From the NCBI GenBank assembly GCA_013423385.1, contig BLZA01000009.1:124001-188000 (forward strand): a DNA stretch of 64,000 nucleotides, written 5' to 3'. Below the pieces are notes generated by a model, which was given only the letters and a program-made list of their open reading frames with translations, ran no database searches and was not told the DNA's origin. Position 1 is the first letter of the stretch, and each line of letters begins with the position of its first letter. A program made the position numbers and the translations under genes. The stretch comes from Naganishia liquefaciens. Its lineage: Eukaryota > Basidiomycota > Tremellomycetes > Filobasidiales > Filobasidiaceae. Of this stretch, positions 15,848 through 28,849 are shown piece after piece.

Positions 15848-17224
15848 TTACCAAATGAACGGAATCATTCTCTTCCTGCTTTTGGGATACTTGTCTCCGT
15901 GCTCCTTCTTGTAGACTCGGTGCTTCTTGGCCGCCCATTCAGCCATCTGGCCAGCCGATACTGCGGTGAAGAGGATCACTGGACAAGCACAAGGAAGCAG
16001 ATGAGCTTTCAGAGAGGCGGAATGGACTTCAAAGAGACCTACTAGCAGGGTCGCAAGTCATGACACTGATCGCAATCCAGGCACAAGATTCGAACAAGTA
16101 GTTGGCACAGGTGACCAAGTCGAATCCGTAGCCCTTGGGGAACTTTCGCGGTTGACCCGGAGGGGTTCGGATGTTACGAAGATTGAGATGGGTAAGCAAG
16201 TTTGAGCATTCCGCCCACTATAGACAGGAAAGCTCTTTCAGCACCTTGTCTTTCGGGTTCTTGCGTGCGGACTACTCACGACCCAGGCAGCAGTCCACAT
16301 GCCGATCCAGTTAAAGTCATTGAAAATTGTGCCTTTCAGAGCGGTGGCAGAGTAGGCAGGTCGATACAGAGCGACTGCGGTGGATACACCGCAGAGCAGC
16401 CAGTAGTGCGAGCAGCTGAGCGCATCACGAAGCGAGATCAGCGCAGAATTCGACCGAGTGACGGAAGGGGGACACACTTCTTGAAGATGTTTCGGAAGGG
16501 CATCGTAGCGTGGGAGAACTTGTGTACAAATATCGTCTCCATTTCCCGTTTGAGATAGTGCAACATCTGCAGCGTCAGGACGGTTCTGCGGGAGCATAGA
16601 GATCTCAGTCACGAAAAGATTCCGGCTAGGGAATGGGCTTACTTTTGCAGTGCTGAAGGCGTAAAAGGGGCAGCCTTGCCGAGAGAGTCGATGCCGACGG
16701 CGTTCAAAAGGCTGACGATACTGTAGCCATGCTTGTACGACATGTAGTAGATGAGCGGCTGAATAAACAGAGGTCCAAACTAGTACATTGCGAAAAAACG
16801 GATCATCAGGAAACAGGTCGCGCAGAGTTGCGACTAGTCTACTTGCGTATTCAAGCAAAAAGACTGTGCGCCAAGAGATCTGAGGCCCCAAGTCCTTCAC
16901 CTTGAGCTCCGCTCCAGAATCCGGCACACCATAGGTAGCGAGCGTGCTGACATCGACGTCCAAAACGGTCGGCTTTGCCTTGGGGTCCTTGGCGGCCGAT
17001 TCCGAGGGGATCGTGATTCGCTGTCTCACAGGAGTAAGCTATGAAAAGGCCCTGGGTTGTCAGTATCGTGGTGATAGGAGTGGCTAGATGGGACGGCGCA
17101 CCTTGGGGAATTTGGCGTGAATGGCCTTTTTCAATTCACCAACGGTGACTTGAGCTGGATGCTTTGCCGGAAAATCGACCGAGACCGTGGGCCTGGAGGC
17201 GTACTTGATAGTCACGGAAACCAT
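15848..17224 (-). CDS. TSC13: TSC13/TECR very-long-chain enoyl-CoA reductase
   Basis: Seven exons (17102-17224, 16835-17038, 16643-16779, 16478-16585, 16280-16415, 16043-16217, 15848-15978) give about 337 aa. The N-terminal 60 residues form a ubiquitin-like segment (VGELKKAIHAKFPK). The rest is the multi-pass steroid-reductase-type domain: GPLFIQPLIYYMSYKHG, METIFVHKFSHATMPFRNIF, HYWLLCG, NLRNIRTPPGQPRKFPKGYG and a C-terminus ending MIPFIW. This is the ER enzyme performing the last reduction of the fatty-acid elongation cycle, feeding sphingolipid synthesis. The exon 2/3 junction uses a weak donor (GTCGCA, inserting SRL before FGPLF) because the better GTAGAC breaks the frame; this junction is the least certain part. 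It starts divergently from the OTU gene. Confidence 0.9.
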
Positions 17225-18115
17225 GTTGATAGATGTGGCTGCCGCGTCTTTGACTTGATGCGGAGACGACGACCTGGGACGAGGCAAGAGAACGAAAAGG
17301 AAGGGCCGACGTTACCGGGAGAGCGCTGTGACCCGGATGGCCGAGCTACGCGAAGCTGATCGATGATGGCCGGAGCGCGTGTTTCTCAATTCTGCTGCAA
17401 ACTCTGGATATTATTCAGGGGTTTTCCAAAAGATTATAGGCTCAACTTTATGCTCCTCCCGCTCCCCCGGGCACTTCCGGCCCTTTCGGTCCTCGGCCCC
17501 GGTGTGCAGTGTCCAGAGTCGCTTCCCCCCCGTGCTTGGCCGTCTGTGCGCGTCAGAGCGGATTTCTTCCCCTTCGCTTCGCTTCGCTGACGAGTGATCG
17601 GCAAAAAGCTCAACTCGACAATCATCCATTCGACTTTCGCAGACTAGACGCCGCTGCCTGTGCTTCTTTTCTTGCCATCTCGCTTCATCCGTCCATCTCT
17701 GCGCTCAGGGAGACACACCGGCTGGTCAGACGGCCAACGCTGGCTGATAACTAGAGACGAAAGCAATGGTCGTTGCTCGCTAAGGCGGATATCCGGCACC
17801 GGCACCGTCACGCGAGCGACACCCCTTGGCACCGTTCTGCAAGAGTCCATCGATATTCCACCCTTGTCTGCAGATTCGAGATCTCAGCATAGTCAGTGTC
17901 TTGCATCGCGGCTAGCATCACAAGCAAGCAGTCCACGGCTTTCGCAATCACACCGCCAATGAGCCAGAGCTGAGCAAATCCCTTTTACCTGCATCCGCCG
18001 CCCACGCCTCTCCATCCGATACGCTCGTTGGACTTCGCTACGACACAGCTTTGGCTCGAAATCAGGTTCAACGAGTCTGGAGTGCGCATTCAGTGGCTCA
18101 ACGCCTCTCGCTGCC
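17225..18115. promoter_or_regulatory. Shared upstream region of TSC13 (-) and OTU gene (+)
   Basis: About 0.9 kb between two divergent start codons, including a pyrimidine-rich stretch (17560-17590, CCTTCGCTTCGCTTCGC) of the kind found in fungal housekeeping promoters and leaders. No discrete operator can be assigned. Confidence 0.4.
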
Positions 18116-19712
18116 ATGTCTCGTCCTACCAAGCCCACGCGACCACGCTCGCGAAAGGTAGAGCTCGTGTTGACGCAGGATGCACCAGCACGGAGGACAC
18201 GATCTAAAACCACGACAAACGTAGATCATAGAGGTATCGACGGCGCTACGTCAGAGCGCTCGTCAGCTCCAAAGCTGGACGCCAGGGAACCAGGAAGACT
18301 TGCTTCACTTCATCCGGCTCGCGCACTGTCATTGTCGCTTCCATCAAGTACGTCGCCCTCTCTCGCCCTCTATACTCTACCAGCCATGCCTCGTACTCCA
18401 CCACCCGCGCCCTCGAAAGACTCGATTCGAAACTTTGTCGGGTACTTTGCAAACTTGTCGACCCCTCGCCGGAATCATGGTACAGGCGAAACCGGGCGTT
18501 CATCGAAATTGAATCAAAGCGCAGTTTCGGCAAGCTCTACGAGTACGGAAACGACCCATAGCATTGACACGGCGTCTCCTTCGGTCGCCGCACCACGCCG
18601 CCGGACGCGCCCTCGCCGTCATTCCTCGGCAGACTCGGACACATCCGCCACACTGTCTGTATCGACAACGACGCAAACCACCACTACCGCAGAGGAGGAA
18701 TCCCGCGTCGAGCGGGAGTTGACGGTGTTGCCGCATCTACAGCCTTCCAGACCTCATCTTCGAGTTCGCCTCACCCTTCGACGGGCCGATAGCGAGACAG
18801 ACATCGATGCCGAGAACACGTCGCAGAGTAGTCCAGAGAAGCGGGAAACGCAAGATGACGAAGATGATGATGAGGACTATATCGAGCCAAGGAAGACGCG
18901 CGCTCGACAGGCCAAGAAGAGGAGGACAACGAGCAGAAACACTGAAACGACAGAGGAGAATTCAGAGCCTACGGTGGGCAGGAGGAAGGGGAGGCGTAGG
19001 CTGGCGTCGACTGTGCCTGACAGTCGAGAATCCACTGCGAGTATCGGAAGTGTTGTACCTCGCAGTAAGTCGGAATGGTTCGTGCTGTGCAGCAAGGCTC
19101 TGACGCTGCTCTTTCTCCTGTATCAGGTTCCCACGGAAGAAATACTCGTTCTAGTACTCTAGTGGCGGAGCCAGTGCAGACCCTGGAGAGTGTTGAAGCT
19201 GCAAACAAGGCTCTTGACGATCGGCTACGACAAATTGGTCTCCGCGTTGTCAATGTCGCCAGTGATGGTAGGTGCCACGAAACGCAGTATCGAGCACCTT
19301 GCTTAGACTCTTTGCCGCAGGAAACTGCCTTTTCCGCGTCTTCGCACACCAGCTATTTAATGATCCCAGCCGTCACTCGGAACTACGTGCCTCCATCTGC
19401 GACTACTTGAAGACTCACGCCGACACGCTCAGCTGCTACAACTGGAACGAATACGGCGAGAATTACGAGCAATACGTCGCACGCATGCGCAAATCCCGTG
19501 TATGGGGCGGCTACCTGGAGCTGTATGCGTTCACCCAGCTCTACGCCTGTCGCCTCATCATTTACGAGGCCGATCGAGAGCAAGTTTTCGGTGACGGAAA
19601 TGATGTGCCGGCCGATGCGCGAGTTGTGAGACTCAGCTATCATGGTGGCGTTCATTACAACAGCGTGGTACCGGCCACGCCAGAATTCGAAGGGACATCA
19701 CCTCCCGCCTAG
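18116..19712 (+). CDS. OTU-family cysteine protease (deubiquitinase), OTUD3-like
   Basis: Three exons (18116-19064, 19127-19267, 19321-19712) encode about 493 aa. The first about 330 residues are low-complexity, rich in Ser/Thr/Arg and acidic runs, with nuclear-localisation-like basic clusters. The C-terminal about 130 residues are an OTU domain: VASDGNCLFRVFAHQLF supplies Asp363 and catalytic Cys366, ENYEQYVARMR and WGGYLELYAF follow, and HGGVHYNSV supplies catalytic His475. OTU proteases cleave ubiquitin chains; the family match is clear, while chain preference and substrate are not. The DGNC motif is assembled across an intron, supporting the splice. The length of the disordered N-terminus depends on the start; another ATG lies at 18388. 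Confidence 0.88.
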
Positions 19713-20977
19713 ATTCACCATTCAAGTACCATAGCAGCAAGAAGGAGAGGCATCAGCAGAGAGCTGCCTGACAGACAACAGCAAGACATCCAGCGATTAT
19801 ACTGTCGACACTGTATAGATCACAAGCAACGGACGACGGGTTCACGAATCGGCTGCTTCATGGCAACGGCGATGATGACCAACGACAGCACCTTTGAAAT
19901 GTGCTCCGACGAATGACAGCAAGCGCATCAACTTATAATAATAATTTCAGCGTGGATCACCTGCTTGCGCTCATCATGACGGCAAAGGCAAAATGGACGA
20001 TTTGCACTTCATCAACAAAATACCTGTAGACTTGACGACATACAGCATCGAGACGCGTTGTGTAGCATGTTGACGTGGCTTAGCATTATTCTTGTATCAA
20101 TAGAGTATCTTGCGCAGAGCGAGATGACTGGACGAGAGGCGTGTTGTGAGATAAGTGAACAAGCGCAGCATTGTATGATAACCATTCAACCCATCAGATC
20201 TCGAGAACATGCTCCATTATTGCGCATGACCGAGGTGACACCTTATCAGAGCCGGGGTTCCAATTCTATCGTGCACTAGATCCGAGGAGAGTCGTTGCGA
20301 AACCGAAGCTAGAACAGCTAACAGCTATATCGTCCGCGAGACAGATGCAGGTACATAAATAGTATATATCCCAACAATGATCGCGGCGGCTATCGCCAGA
20401 CTCCTCCTTCAGAATTCTGGTCGACAAATGACAGTTGAAAGCCATTTCAGACAACGAGTTCTGCCGTCCTCCGCGTATTTAGTCCGCCGGTTCCGCTCGA
20501 AAGACTGGATCAGACCTAGAAAAGTTAAATCCGGAATGGTCGACCTCCGATTTTGGTTATCAAGTTGTGATCATCACCGTCTTCGAGCGCGAACGTCGAG
20601 ATGAATTCGTCCAAAGAGTGATCATCGCCCGTGGCGAGGGGCACCCGGTCTTGGTCGGCTGTTGGTGTGGACTGTGGGAATAACTGATCACCTGGGGGCA
20701 TCCCAGATCCAAGATCAGGCCCGTTATTGCCAGCTGAACAAACTGCCCCATTGGCGCCTAGCGTTGCCCTATCATCCAAAGTGAGACACGCCAAACAGCT
20801 TCCTCGACGCGTCCGGTTAGCATACTTGCAGGTGTCCATCCCCGCCTGACAGCGCACCATATTATTATGCGGATGCCGCAGCTCTTATTATAAGAGGGGT
20901 GGTACTTGGTACGACACCGTAGAGTCCTACGCCTTCCTTCTTCCCTTCGAGCGCACGCATACCCTCCCTTGGCAATC
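19713..20977. other. Intergenic, upstream region of CAS1-like gene
   Basis: About 1.26 kb. A 111-codon ATG ORF on the minus strand (20525-20860) has several Cys residues near its start and begins about 120 bp from the CAS1-like ATG. It matches nothing I know and could be chance. Confidence 0.45.
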
Positions 20978-23900
20978 ATGTCTGCCGCCGCAAGGTCACA
21001 AGCCAAGTCGGCGCAGCTCAATCCCAACTGGCCTCATTATGCATCGGCGGCGCTGACGGTAGCGGTCCTGATTGGAAGCTTTCTCAGATGGGGCTTGCTA
21101 GGTATGTTGGTCTAGATGGGGATGCACGGTCGCAGCTGACCCAGAGCCTGTATTTTTCCAGACTGGACGGATCCGTATCGATGCCAGTCATACTTGATCA
21201 CGGGACAGTGGAACGATCCGGGAAAGTACACGAACTGGCAACCTGACGGCAAGTTTGCTCATGGCTCATCAGCTGGTCAGCAAACGCTAATTATGCGCTC
21301 GCAGGATGTATGCACATGGCACCAAACAACAAGCTTCTCGAACAGTGCTTTACGCCATCACCGGAACAGACAAATCCCTTCAATGCTCACACCGCTACAG
21401 AATCCGCCAGAACCGTTCGGTTCATTGGAGATTCGACCGTTCGTTCACTCTACTTTGCCGCCGCAAAGCTCGCCAACCCCAAGCTCCCGGCTTCCGCGGA
21501 AGAAGCTGGCGGTGAAAAGCACTCGGACAGGGATGTGCAAGTAGATGTCGGAGGAGGTGCCGGACGAGAGCTCAAGTTTGAGTTCTGGTGGGATCCGTTC
21601 CTGAACACGACGCGAACCAAAAACTACCTCTCGCGCTCGAGCGACGATCCTACCGGCCTCCTCGTTATGGGTACCGGTCTTTGGTATCTGCGACATCCAT
21701 CATCCGGCGGCATTCAAGCGTGGACCAAGGCGATTGACCAGACATTCGAGAACTTGGTCGATAGCCAGCCAATCCCTTCGTTTGCGCAGCCCCCGCCTTA
21801 CGTTGCTCCTGTGGGTGCCAAAGGGGGTGCATTGCCTTCCCGCGGTATCGCCCAAGCGATCATGTTCGTCCCCGTTCCAACCGCCAATGACGACATGCTC
21901 AACTCGGAGAGAGCGCAAACGATCAATCACGTCGACATTGACGCCATGAACTCTGATCTCGTCGCCCGTCTTTCGCATATCGTATCCCCGGAAAGGCCAC
22001 CTGTCGTTGTTCCAAGCGTATTCAACGAGTTGCTCGTGCCCGAGCTCACGCCTGATGGGATTCACTATGCCGACCACCTGATCAAAAAGCAAGCAGAGAT
22101 CATGTTCGGGTGGCGATGCAACGACGTTGCGAGTACCGTCAACGGCGCTTGCTGTCGCAAGTACAAGCCAATTCGACCCGTCCAGGCTCTTGTTCTTCTA
22201 TTTGTGTGCGGATGGGCCCCTCTCAGTCTCTTGCTCCGAAGCAAGGCTCCTAGTGAGATCTCCGCCGAGAGAATTCCCGAAGACGTACTGATCTTTTCTC
22301 AACTGAAGCTTTCGCCGCCAAGTACTCCTCGCTTCTCTCTCCGCCTTCTGCATCCATGGCCCTTGCCTCTTTCGGATTCGCCATTGCCTACATGTTTGTT
22401 GCGGACCGGACCACGGTGTTCCTCAAGGAACAGAAAGCGTACAATCCCTGGGTCTTTGGTATCTTGATGATTGGGTGGCTTGTCGCGGGATGCTTGACAA
22501 CCGTCAAGAGGGACAAGGATATGGGTTTCCTCAATCGTGAACAGACTGACGAATGGAAGGGGTGGATGCAAAGTGAGCCGGATTTTTAAGCTTTCAGCGA
22601 AAATAAAAGCTCATCCAGCTCGTCTCTTCAAGTCGCTATTCTGGTCTACCACATCCTTGGAGCATCCAAGATTTCCGGTATCTACAATGCTATGCGGACC
22701 TTGGTCGCCTCTTACTTGTTCATGACTGGATGTAAGTGATGCCTCTGCCCGTTGTCACCTGGATGATAGCTGACTCCTGCACCAGACGGCCACTTTACCT
22801 ACTACTACAAGAAGAAGGATTTCGGAATCCAGAGAATTGCAATGGTCATGGTCCGACTGAACTTGCTTTCCGTCGTCTTGCCCTACACCATGAACACCGA
22901 CTACGTCTTCTACTACTTTGCACCGCTTGTTTCGTTCTGGTGAGTGATTCGTACCTGCGGCAGGTCAATTGGATTCTAAGACACTCGATTCTTCCAGGTA
23001 CTTCATCATATACTTCACCATGATCGTCGGTCACCAGTACAACGACAAACCCGCATTCATGCTCATCAAGCTCGCGATCTCGGCCGGCTTGAACAGCCTT
23101 CTCTTGTCGCATGGCATCCTAAACGAGAAACTGTTTGTGGTCTTGCACGACGTCTTTGGTATCGTCTGGTCCGCCAGAGAATGGAACTTCCGAGTCACCC
23201 TCGACATCTACATCGTCTACGGGGGAATGCTCGCATCCTATGCGTACATCAAGGCGACAGAATACCGGCTCACCGACAAGCCTTGGTTCCCAAGCGTACA
23301 GAAAGGCGCGATCGCTGCATCCATTGCTGCTTTCATGTGGTACTTTTGGTTCGAACTCAGCTTGGAGAGCAAGTTTGTCTACAACAAGTACCACTACATC
23401 GCCTGCTTCCCGCTCATCTTTGGGTTCATTACTCTGCGAAACTCGTCGGCCTTGCTTCGATCTTGCAGTTCCCGGCTGTTCATGTTTATCGGTCAAATTT
23501 CCCTCGAGACCTTTATTCTCCAGTTCCACGCATGGATGGCATCCGACACCCACGGCGTGCTATTGGTTATTCCCGGCACCAGCTGGAGGCCTCTCAATCT
23601 CGTCCTGTCAACGGTCGTGTACATTTGGCTCTCTCACAAGGTGTCTTCTGCTACCGGGGAAATCACCGAGTGGTTCGTCGGAAAACCAAAGAAAGCAAAG
23701 ACAACCCTGCCCACACCTGCGACCGCCAACGGCGCTGATCCGGCATCATCCGTCGCGACGCTGGTCGAGCCTTCAAAAGCTGAAGGAGTACCAGAGTCTA
23801 TTCCCCTGATGAACAGGGATGACGAATCTGGAGACTTCGAGAAGATAGGGCTCTATGGTCCTGGTTCTTCTGGTTCCGCCGCTGGAACGTCACGAACCGC

Positions 23901-24012
23901 CGCTCAGCTTGGAAAACACTGGAGTTGGCTTATGACCAAAGCGAATGAGAACCCTGCCATCAAGCTCGGCATGGTATTGGTTGTTCTTTGGGTTCTGAAC
24001 TTGCTCTATTAG
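20978..24012 (+). CDS. CAS1: CAS1-like glycan O-acetyltransferase (10-TM acyltransferase)
   Basis: Seven exons (20978-21101, 21162-21248, 21305-22252, 22309-22572, 22633-22731, 22786-22939, 22998-24012) encode about 896 aa. One N-terminal membrane segment (residues about 25-42) precedes a lumenal SGNH-like domain with [17 protein letters not shown] (Ser114) and PDGIHYAD (Asp321, His324). The second half is a multi-pass Cas1p domain ([57 protein letters not shown]) and a final C-terminal membrane helix. In Cryptococcus, Cas1p is needed for O-acetylation of capsular glucuronoxylomannan; CASD1 acetylates sialic acid. Here it is probably a Golgi enzyme acetylating secreted polysaccharide. Intron 2 is GC-AG; introns 3 and 4 use AAG acceptors, each required for frame and family motifs. 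Confidence 0.9.
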
Positions 24013-24275
24013 ACATGCTGAATTCATTTCAGCTTGCCGCGTGAGTCAGGTCACATTTGGGAGCGGGAACGATAGAATTTCTCGGCATTGGGTTTCACGT
24101 TTCAGCAATAATTATATGGGTATAAGAGCATCATTTGTATTTCTGCCAGACATGCATGAACATGGACTATGGTCCCCTCGACTACGAGCATTCCACGTAC
24201 AAATTTTCATCGACTACCGTTGAATAATGCTCGGGTGCGATATAGCGCGAAATTGAGCGATGCAATCCTAGCCCA

Positions 24276-26226
24276 TCATGCAGCCTCATAGACTTTGGCC
24301 TCCTTCTTCAACCTGCCTTCCTGAGCTCTGGCAGCTTCGGCGGCTCGCCGGGCTTGTGCTTCCTCATATACGGCTTCCCAGGCCTTGTCCGCTCCAGGCG
24401 TCTGCTCTTCCTGAAGGATGGTGCTCTTCGCCCTTTCCGATGCTTCCGATGGCGACGGCGATTCCGAGGTGGGCTTCAGAGCTGCCATCCGCTGTGACAA
24501 TTCGCTTTCTTGATCTTGCGCCTCTTTGGCTCGAACATTCTCCTTGAAATCCTCCTCTTCCTCTTTGATCAGACCTTCCAATTCCCTGGCGAGCTCATCT
24601 TCGTCCGCTTCGAATCCAGAGGCCGAAACAGCGAGTTGCCCTCCACTCTGGATGGCATCGTCGATTTCCTGTTGATCCGCCATGGTCTCCGCAAGCGCAT
24701 CCATAGTTGTATCGATATGGTCCCTCTGCAGAGATGGATGAGAGAGAACGTCTTTCAATGTCGCGGTTGACGTTTCATACGCCCTCATAATCTGTAGAAT
24801 AGCATGTCAACTACCGTTGAAGGGATAACGACGATGAACTGACCTCCACGTTGCCGTGTGCATTCTCGATACCTCGGAGCACCGACCGTAGTTGCTCAGC
24901 TGCGCCAACTCGTTTGTCGAGGACGGTCTCGAGCTGCTTCTTTGAGCGCAGGTATGACAGTGCCACATTCTTCTGCTTGAGATTGAGGTGATGCGCCGCT
25001 TTAGTTTGCGCTCTGTGGGGTATCACGACGTAAGTCTCAAAAGCTTCAGGTGATTCCCGGCCCAATTCTCCAAGCCAACTTACGCCGTGATCTCCTTGGA
25101 AACTTCCTCTATCTGCCTATCTAGTTTGTCCAACGTTGATAGTATCGCCACCGTGCCCTTGTCCGCTTCCGTGATGCTGGCGGATGCGTATTCTGCTGTA
25201 TCGAGCACGATTTTGCAAACCTGTGAATCTAATCTCAGAAGCGATACAGAGGTGAAAGCATTAAGGGATCATACCTCGCCGGATGTATCTCCTACAAGAA
25301 GATGCTTGTCACGTTGCAGGTACTTGAGCAGCACGCGCGCATCTCGAAGCGACAAGTCCACACCTTTCCCCTTGTTCCGTTTCAGCTTGGACGGTAAGAG
25401 GACATCCCCATAGCGCTGAATGAGCAAATTTGGGGTCAAGAGTGTCGCCGAATGCGTTACGGGTGGATTGGCACGGATGTGAGAGGAAAAGTTGGAAGAT
25501 GCTTCCTGGGTAAACATGCGTGCGATAGCCATGTGAGCAACATGACGATATCCCATCAAACAGCTTGATTTTCAAGCTTACCTCTACCAAGTCCAGATGC
25601 ACCCACTCCGTCTTTGCTATGCGTTTCCAGCTCCTTTCTTCTGTCTCAACATCCTCTTCCCCGCTGCCGCCAAAAGGATTCACCTTGCTGACAGCCCACC
25701 AGAGAGGTCGAGCTACGAAACGGGAAGCCAGTGATGGTGGCTGTTTGACAGGATGTAAAGCCGAGAGAAATGTTGGTAGCGAATATAGCACTGGCGGCTG
25801 AATTCGAGTTTCTGATGCCTGGAAGAGAGTAATAGATGATCGACGATCAGCGGGCTGCCACAAGGCGATGCTGGCCGTGCATACCAGTACACCTCCTAGA
25901 CCCTTTGGCCGTAACTTCGCCCCAGTCTTGCCGTCCAGCCATTCTAACCTGTATACCAAATACTGTTCCTCCCCGTCGAGAATCAACCTGTCCAGTCCAT
26001 CCTCGGCACCCAATAGCCCCTCTCGTAACGCCTCCTCTATCGTGTCCACCCACCATCTGTAATTCTTGTCATACCCCGCTGGATTCGATAATTTCTGTTT
26101 CGAAGTGAATGCGTACAGTGCACGAATACGTTCTGCGGATGGTGTTGTCAGAACGGTCGATTCGGCGAGAAGCAATTCGAGTGTTGAGGGACGATATGAA
26201 GTTGATGGGGTATCTGACATTGTCAT
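24276..26226 (-). CDS. CHM7: CHM7/CHMP7-like SNF7-family ESCRT protein
   Basis: Five exons (25582-26226, 25275-25505, 25084-25220, 24844-25012, 24276-24791) give about 565 aa. The N-terminal half has winged-helix-like Chm7/CHMP7 features (YDKNYRWWVDTIEEALREGLL, RWLEWLDG-like region). The C-terminal half is a charged coiled-coil SNF7 domain (LKQKNVALSYLRSKKQLE, TTMDALAETMADQQEIDDAI). Family role: recruits ESCRT-III to the nuclear envelope for sealing and pore-complex surveillance. A second ATG at 26220 is a possible start. It lies downstream of the Mtf2-like gene on the same strand, separated by about 0.36 kb. Confidence 0.85.
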
Positions 26227-26589
26227 ATCTGCGGCGATGATGCGAGATGTACCGTCGTAATTCGTGGGAATAAGGTCAAGGTGGGAGCCAACGGATCAGA
26301 GGTTCAGTATGAAGAGTGCAGTGCGGCTCGGACAAGCATCACGCTTTGCTGGAAGTAGTATTGCTATCCCAATCTTCATTACGACGGCACGAAACTGTTT
26401 CAGACAAAGCGACGAGTCGACTTTGTTTACTTTGTGGGTTGTCGGCTAGGCAGCGCCGCCTTAGCTAGACAGACGTGTGCCACGGCGTGCTCGGTGCAGA
26501 CATCCGCCAAATTCTCGCCCATCGATATAATCCCGTCATTGACCACACTTTACAGCAGTACAACTTTGGGGAGAAACCCTTGCAAACAC
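26227..26589. other. Short intergenic gap
   Basis: 363 nt between two minus-strand genes; nothing recognised beyond the presumed CHM7 promoter and the 3' end of the Mtf2-like transcript. Confidence 0.5.
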
Positions 26590-28250
26590 CTAGTATGTGG
26601 CGGAATGGCCATTGAAACCTCGGCCTTGTCCATCCTGCTGCCCCGATTGCCCGCCCCACATGCCGCCCTCTGCCTGCTCGCGAACTTCATCCGCACGACG
26701 CCTCATTTTCCGCCTCTCACGCAGCTCGGTAAATTCAACCTGATTTTCTACCATTTCCTCAAGACGAACTAGGCGCTGGAAGACGTCTGGGCCATGTGCC
26801 CAGACCAGTCTCTGATCATTCGAGATAGCCGTTGGCGGAGTCGAGGCTTGTTCCCGCTCCAGAGATGCAAGTCTTGCCTCGACAAGCTGTTCTACGAGCG
26901 TCGTCGCGAATCGCATCGTCTCCTTGTCCCATCCGACACCCCGGTTCTGCATTTCTTGGAGACCCTCCTCCACGCCCTTGAGATCCTGGAGCCCTTCCCA
27001 ACGCGCGCGGAGCATCTCGTTATAAACCGCGGTCGTGCACCCTACCAAGTACGATTCCAGAGAGAACGAGCGGGCGACTTCGAAGACGGCCAGAGCGGCA
27101 TGAGGGTTGCGGAAGCGCAGGTGGAGGACGGATATGGTGTAAGCTAGTACCAGCGGATACGAGGCGGTAAACGTCGAGCTCAGCGGTGCATCGTTATCGC
27201 TTGCATCGGCACTGATGGAAGCTGCAGCGTTGACGCCGAAATATGTCCGATTGAGCCATTCGAGGATATCGAGATCCGTGCGTAGTGAAGCGACCAATTC
27301 TCGTTTCTGCATATAGTCCTCCATTTCCGCATCCGTGACAGTCCGCAGGCCGCCGACGCGCTTGGCGGTAGGCGTAATCCAAGGGGTGCTTTTCTGATCG
27401 TAGGGCTGGGCGCCGTGCTCGCGCCGCTCGGTGTATCGGCGTCCCGCCATGGCATCGCTCAGGTACGCATCACGACCGCCGGTGAATCTATTCATTGCAA
27501 AGCCCGAGTTATCGCGCTGAGAGTCGTTGGGCGTCTGCGCTGTTCTGCTCATGCGACCCGATTCAGCCGCCTGTGCTTCAGAAGCTTCAAACATGCTTTC
27601 CAGCAATTCGTGGAACGCCTGCAACTCTTTGGGCGCAGCTCTAGTACGATTCTTCGCTCCGAGCTTCGTTATGTTGGACCGCATTGCACTTTCCTCGACA
27701 TCTGGGCTTTCCTGCTGGAAGATGGACGATAATTGGGATTTGATCGCGGCTGGCGAAGGGCGGGAAGGTTGCCGGGTATGTCTGATCATGGCATTCGGGT
27801 CCCGCATGCTTGCATCCAGAGACTTTTCCCAGTCTTTCCTGGAACCACTCGAGCTGGAGCTTAGCGAAATCACCTCAGTATTCATGCAGTATTGCGAACA
27901 TGACGGACTGACTGTGCCATGAGCGGTTTGCGGTCACCAAAAAGATCCGGGAAAATATCCTTCAGACTATGAGGCTTCGGTGGCTTCCCTTCTTCAGATT
28001 TGCCGGCCGACACGGCGACGTTCACCTCATCGACTTCCCGAGACGGTTCTTGAACAGAGACATCCTGATTCGATCTCAAAATTCGCGAACCCTGATTGCT
28101 CTCCTCGTGCTTGATAGGGGAGACCGAAAGATTCCTGTGACGCAGAGTACTTCGAACGTTGCTGATACACGGAGGTCGCTGTGATGCAGCGGTCTGCAGT
28201 CTTATGCCTGTGGATACCCATGCTTGGCGAGGAGTGAAAGCAGATGCCAT
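26590..28250 (-). CDS. Mtf2-like mitochondrial RNA/translation factor
   Basis: Two exons (27913-28250, 26590-27853) encode about 533 aa. The start MASAFTPRQAWVSTGIRLQ is a plausible mitochondrial presequence. The C-terminal half matches the fungal Mtf2-like C-terminal domain as I recall it: YPLVLAYTISVLHLRF, ALAVFEVARSFSLESYLVGC, VYNEMLRARWEGLQDLKGV and EMQNRGVGWDKETMRFATTLV, an alpha-helical repeat pattern reminiscent of PPR proteins. Yeast Mtf2/Nam1 supports mitochondrial transcript processing and translation. The middle is disordered. The intron acceptor could be the CAG used here or an AAG six bases earlier; both are in frame. An internal ATG at 27885 would give a protein without a presequence. 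Confidence 0.72.
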
Positions 28251-28849
28251 CTTGGCAAACGGAATATGCCTCGGAGGGAAACTTCGAGGATGAGATCTTG
28301 AGCCGATGCAAAGCGCGATCTGAGAAAAAGGTGAAGGGCGACGTCCGATACGATTAGCGCAGCGAGCTGGCTTGCGAACTGGTACTGTTTTGAATAGGCA
28401 TCATTCCATGCAGCTCTGTAGCGATCAACCGAGTCGTCTAAAGTCGCCCAGACTGCAGCCCTCGATCGCTGCTGGCCTCCGAAATTTCTGGCGCGGGGCA
28501 TCATGAGTCATCTCGCAGAAGCGCGCGTTGACGTCTGCAATTTGCATGATGTTCGGATACTCAGTCTTGCAGCTATCTTCGGCTTCCACTACATCGGGCG
28601 AACAGGTGGAAGTCAGAGCTTGGTCTCGATTGAGCTTCCACTGCGCAATCAAAGGCCGAGTTGATACGCCATTGTCATCTTACAGAAAACAGGTAAAATA
28701 CAATAGTGCGTGTGCATCGTACATGTCATGCTTTGCTTTGCTTTACAACATTGTCGTGAACTATTGAAGTACTTGATTATGAAGTGGAAATTGTTGAAGA
28801 TTCATTGATGTTGGCGCCAATTGATTACCGCTCGACTAGTCGTAAAGAT
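28251..28849. other. Intergenic, no gene recognised
   Basis: About 0.6 kb between the Mtf2-like start and the stop of the upstream membrane-protein gene on the same strand. Only short ORFs. Confidence 0.5.

Noticed and set aside
20525-20860. 111-codon Cys-containing ORF divergent from CAS1
   Set aside because: Composition is irregular, the cysteines follow no known zinc pattern, and the length is unremarkable. It could be leader or promoter sequence of CAS1.
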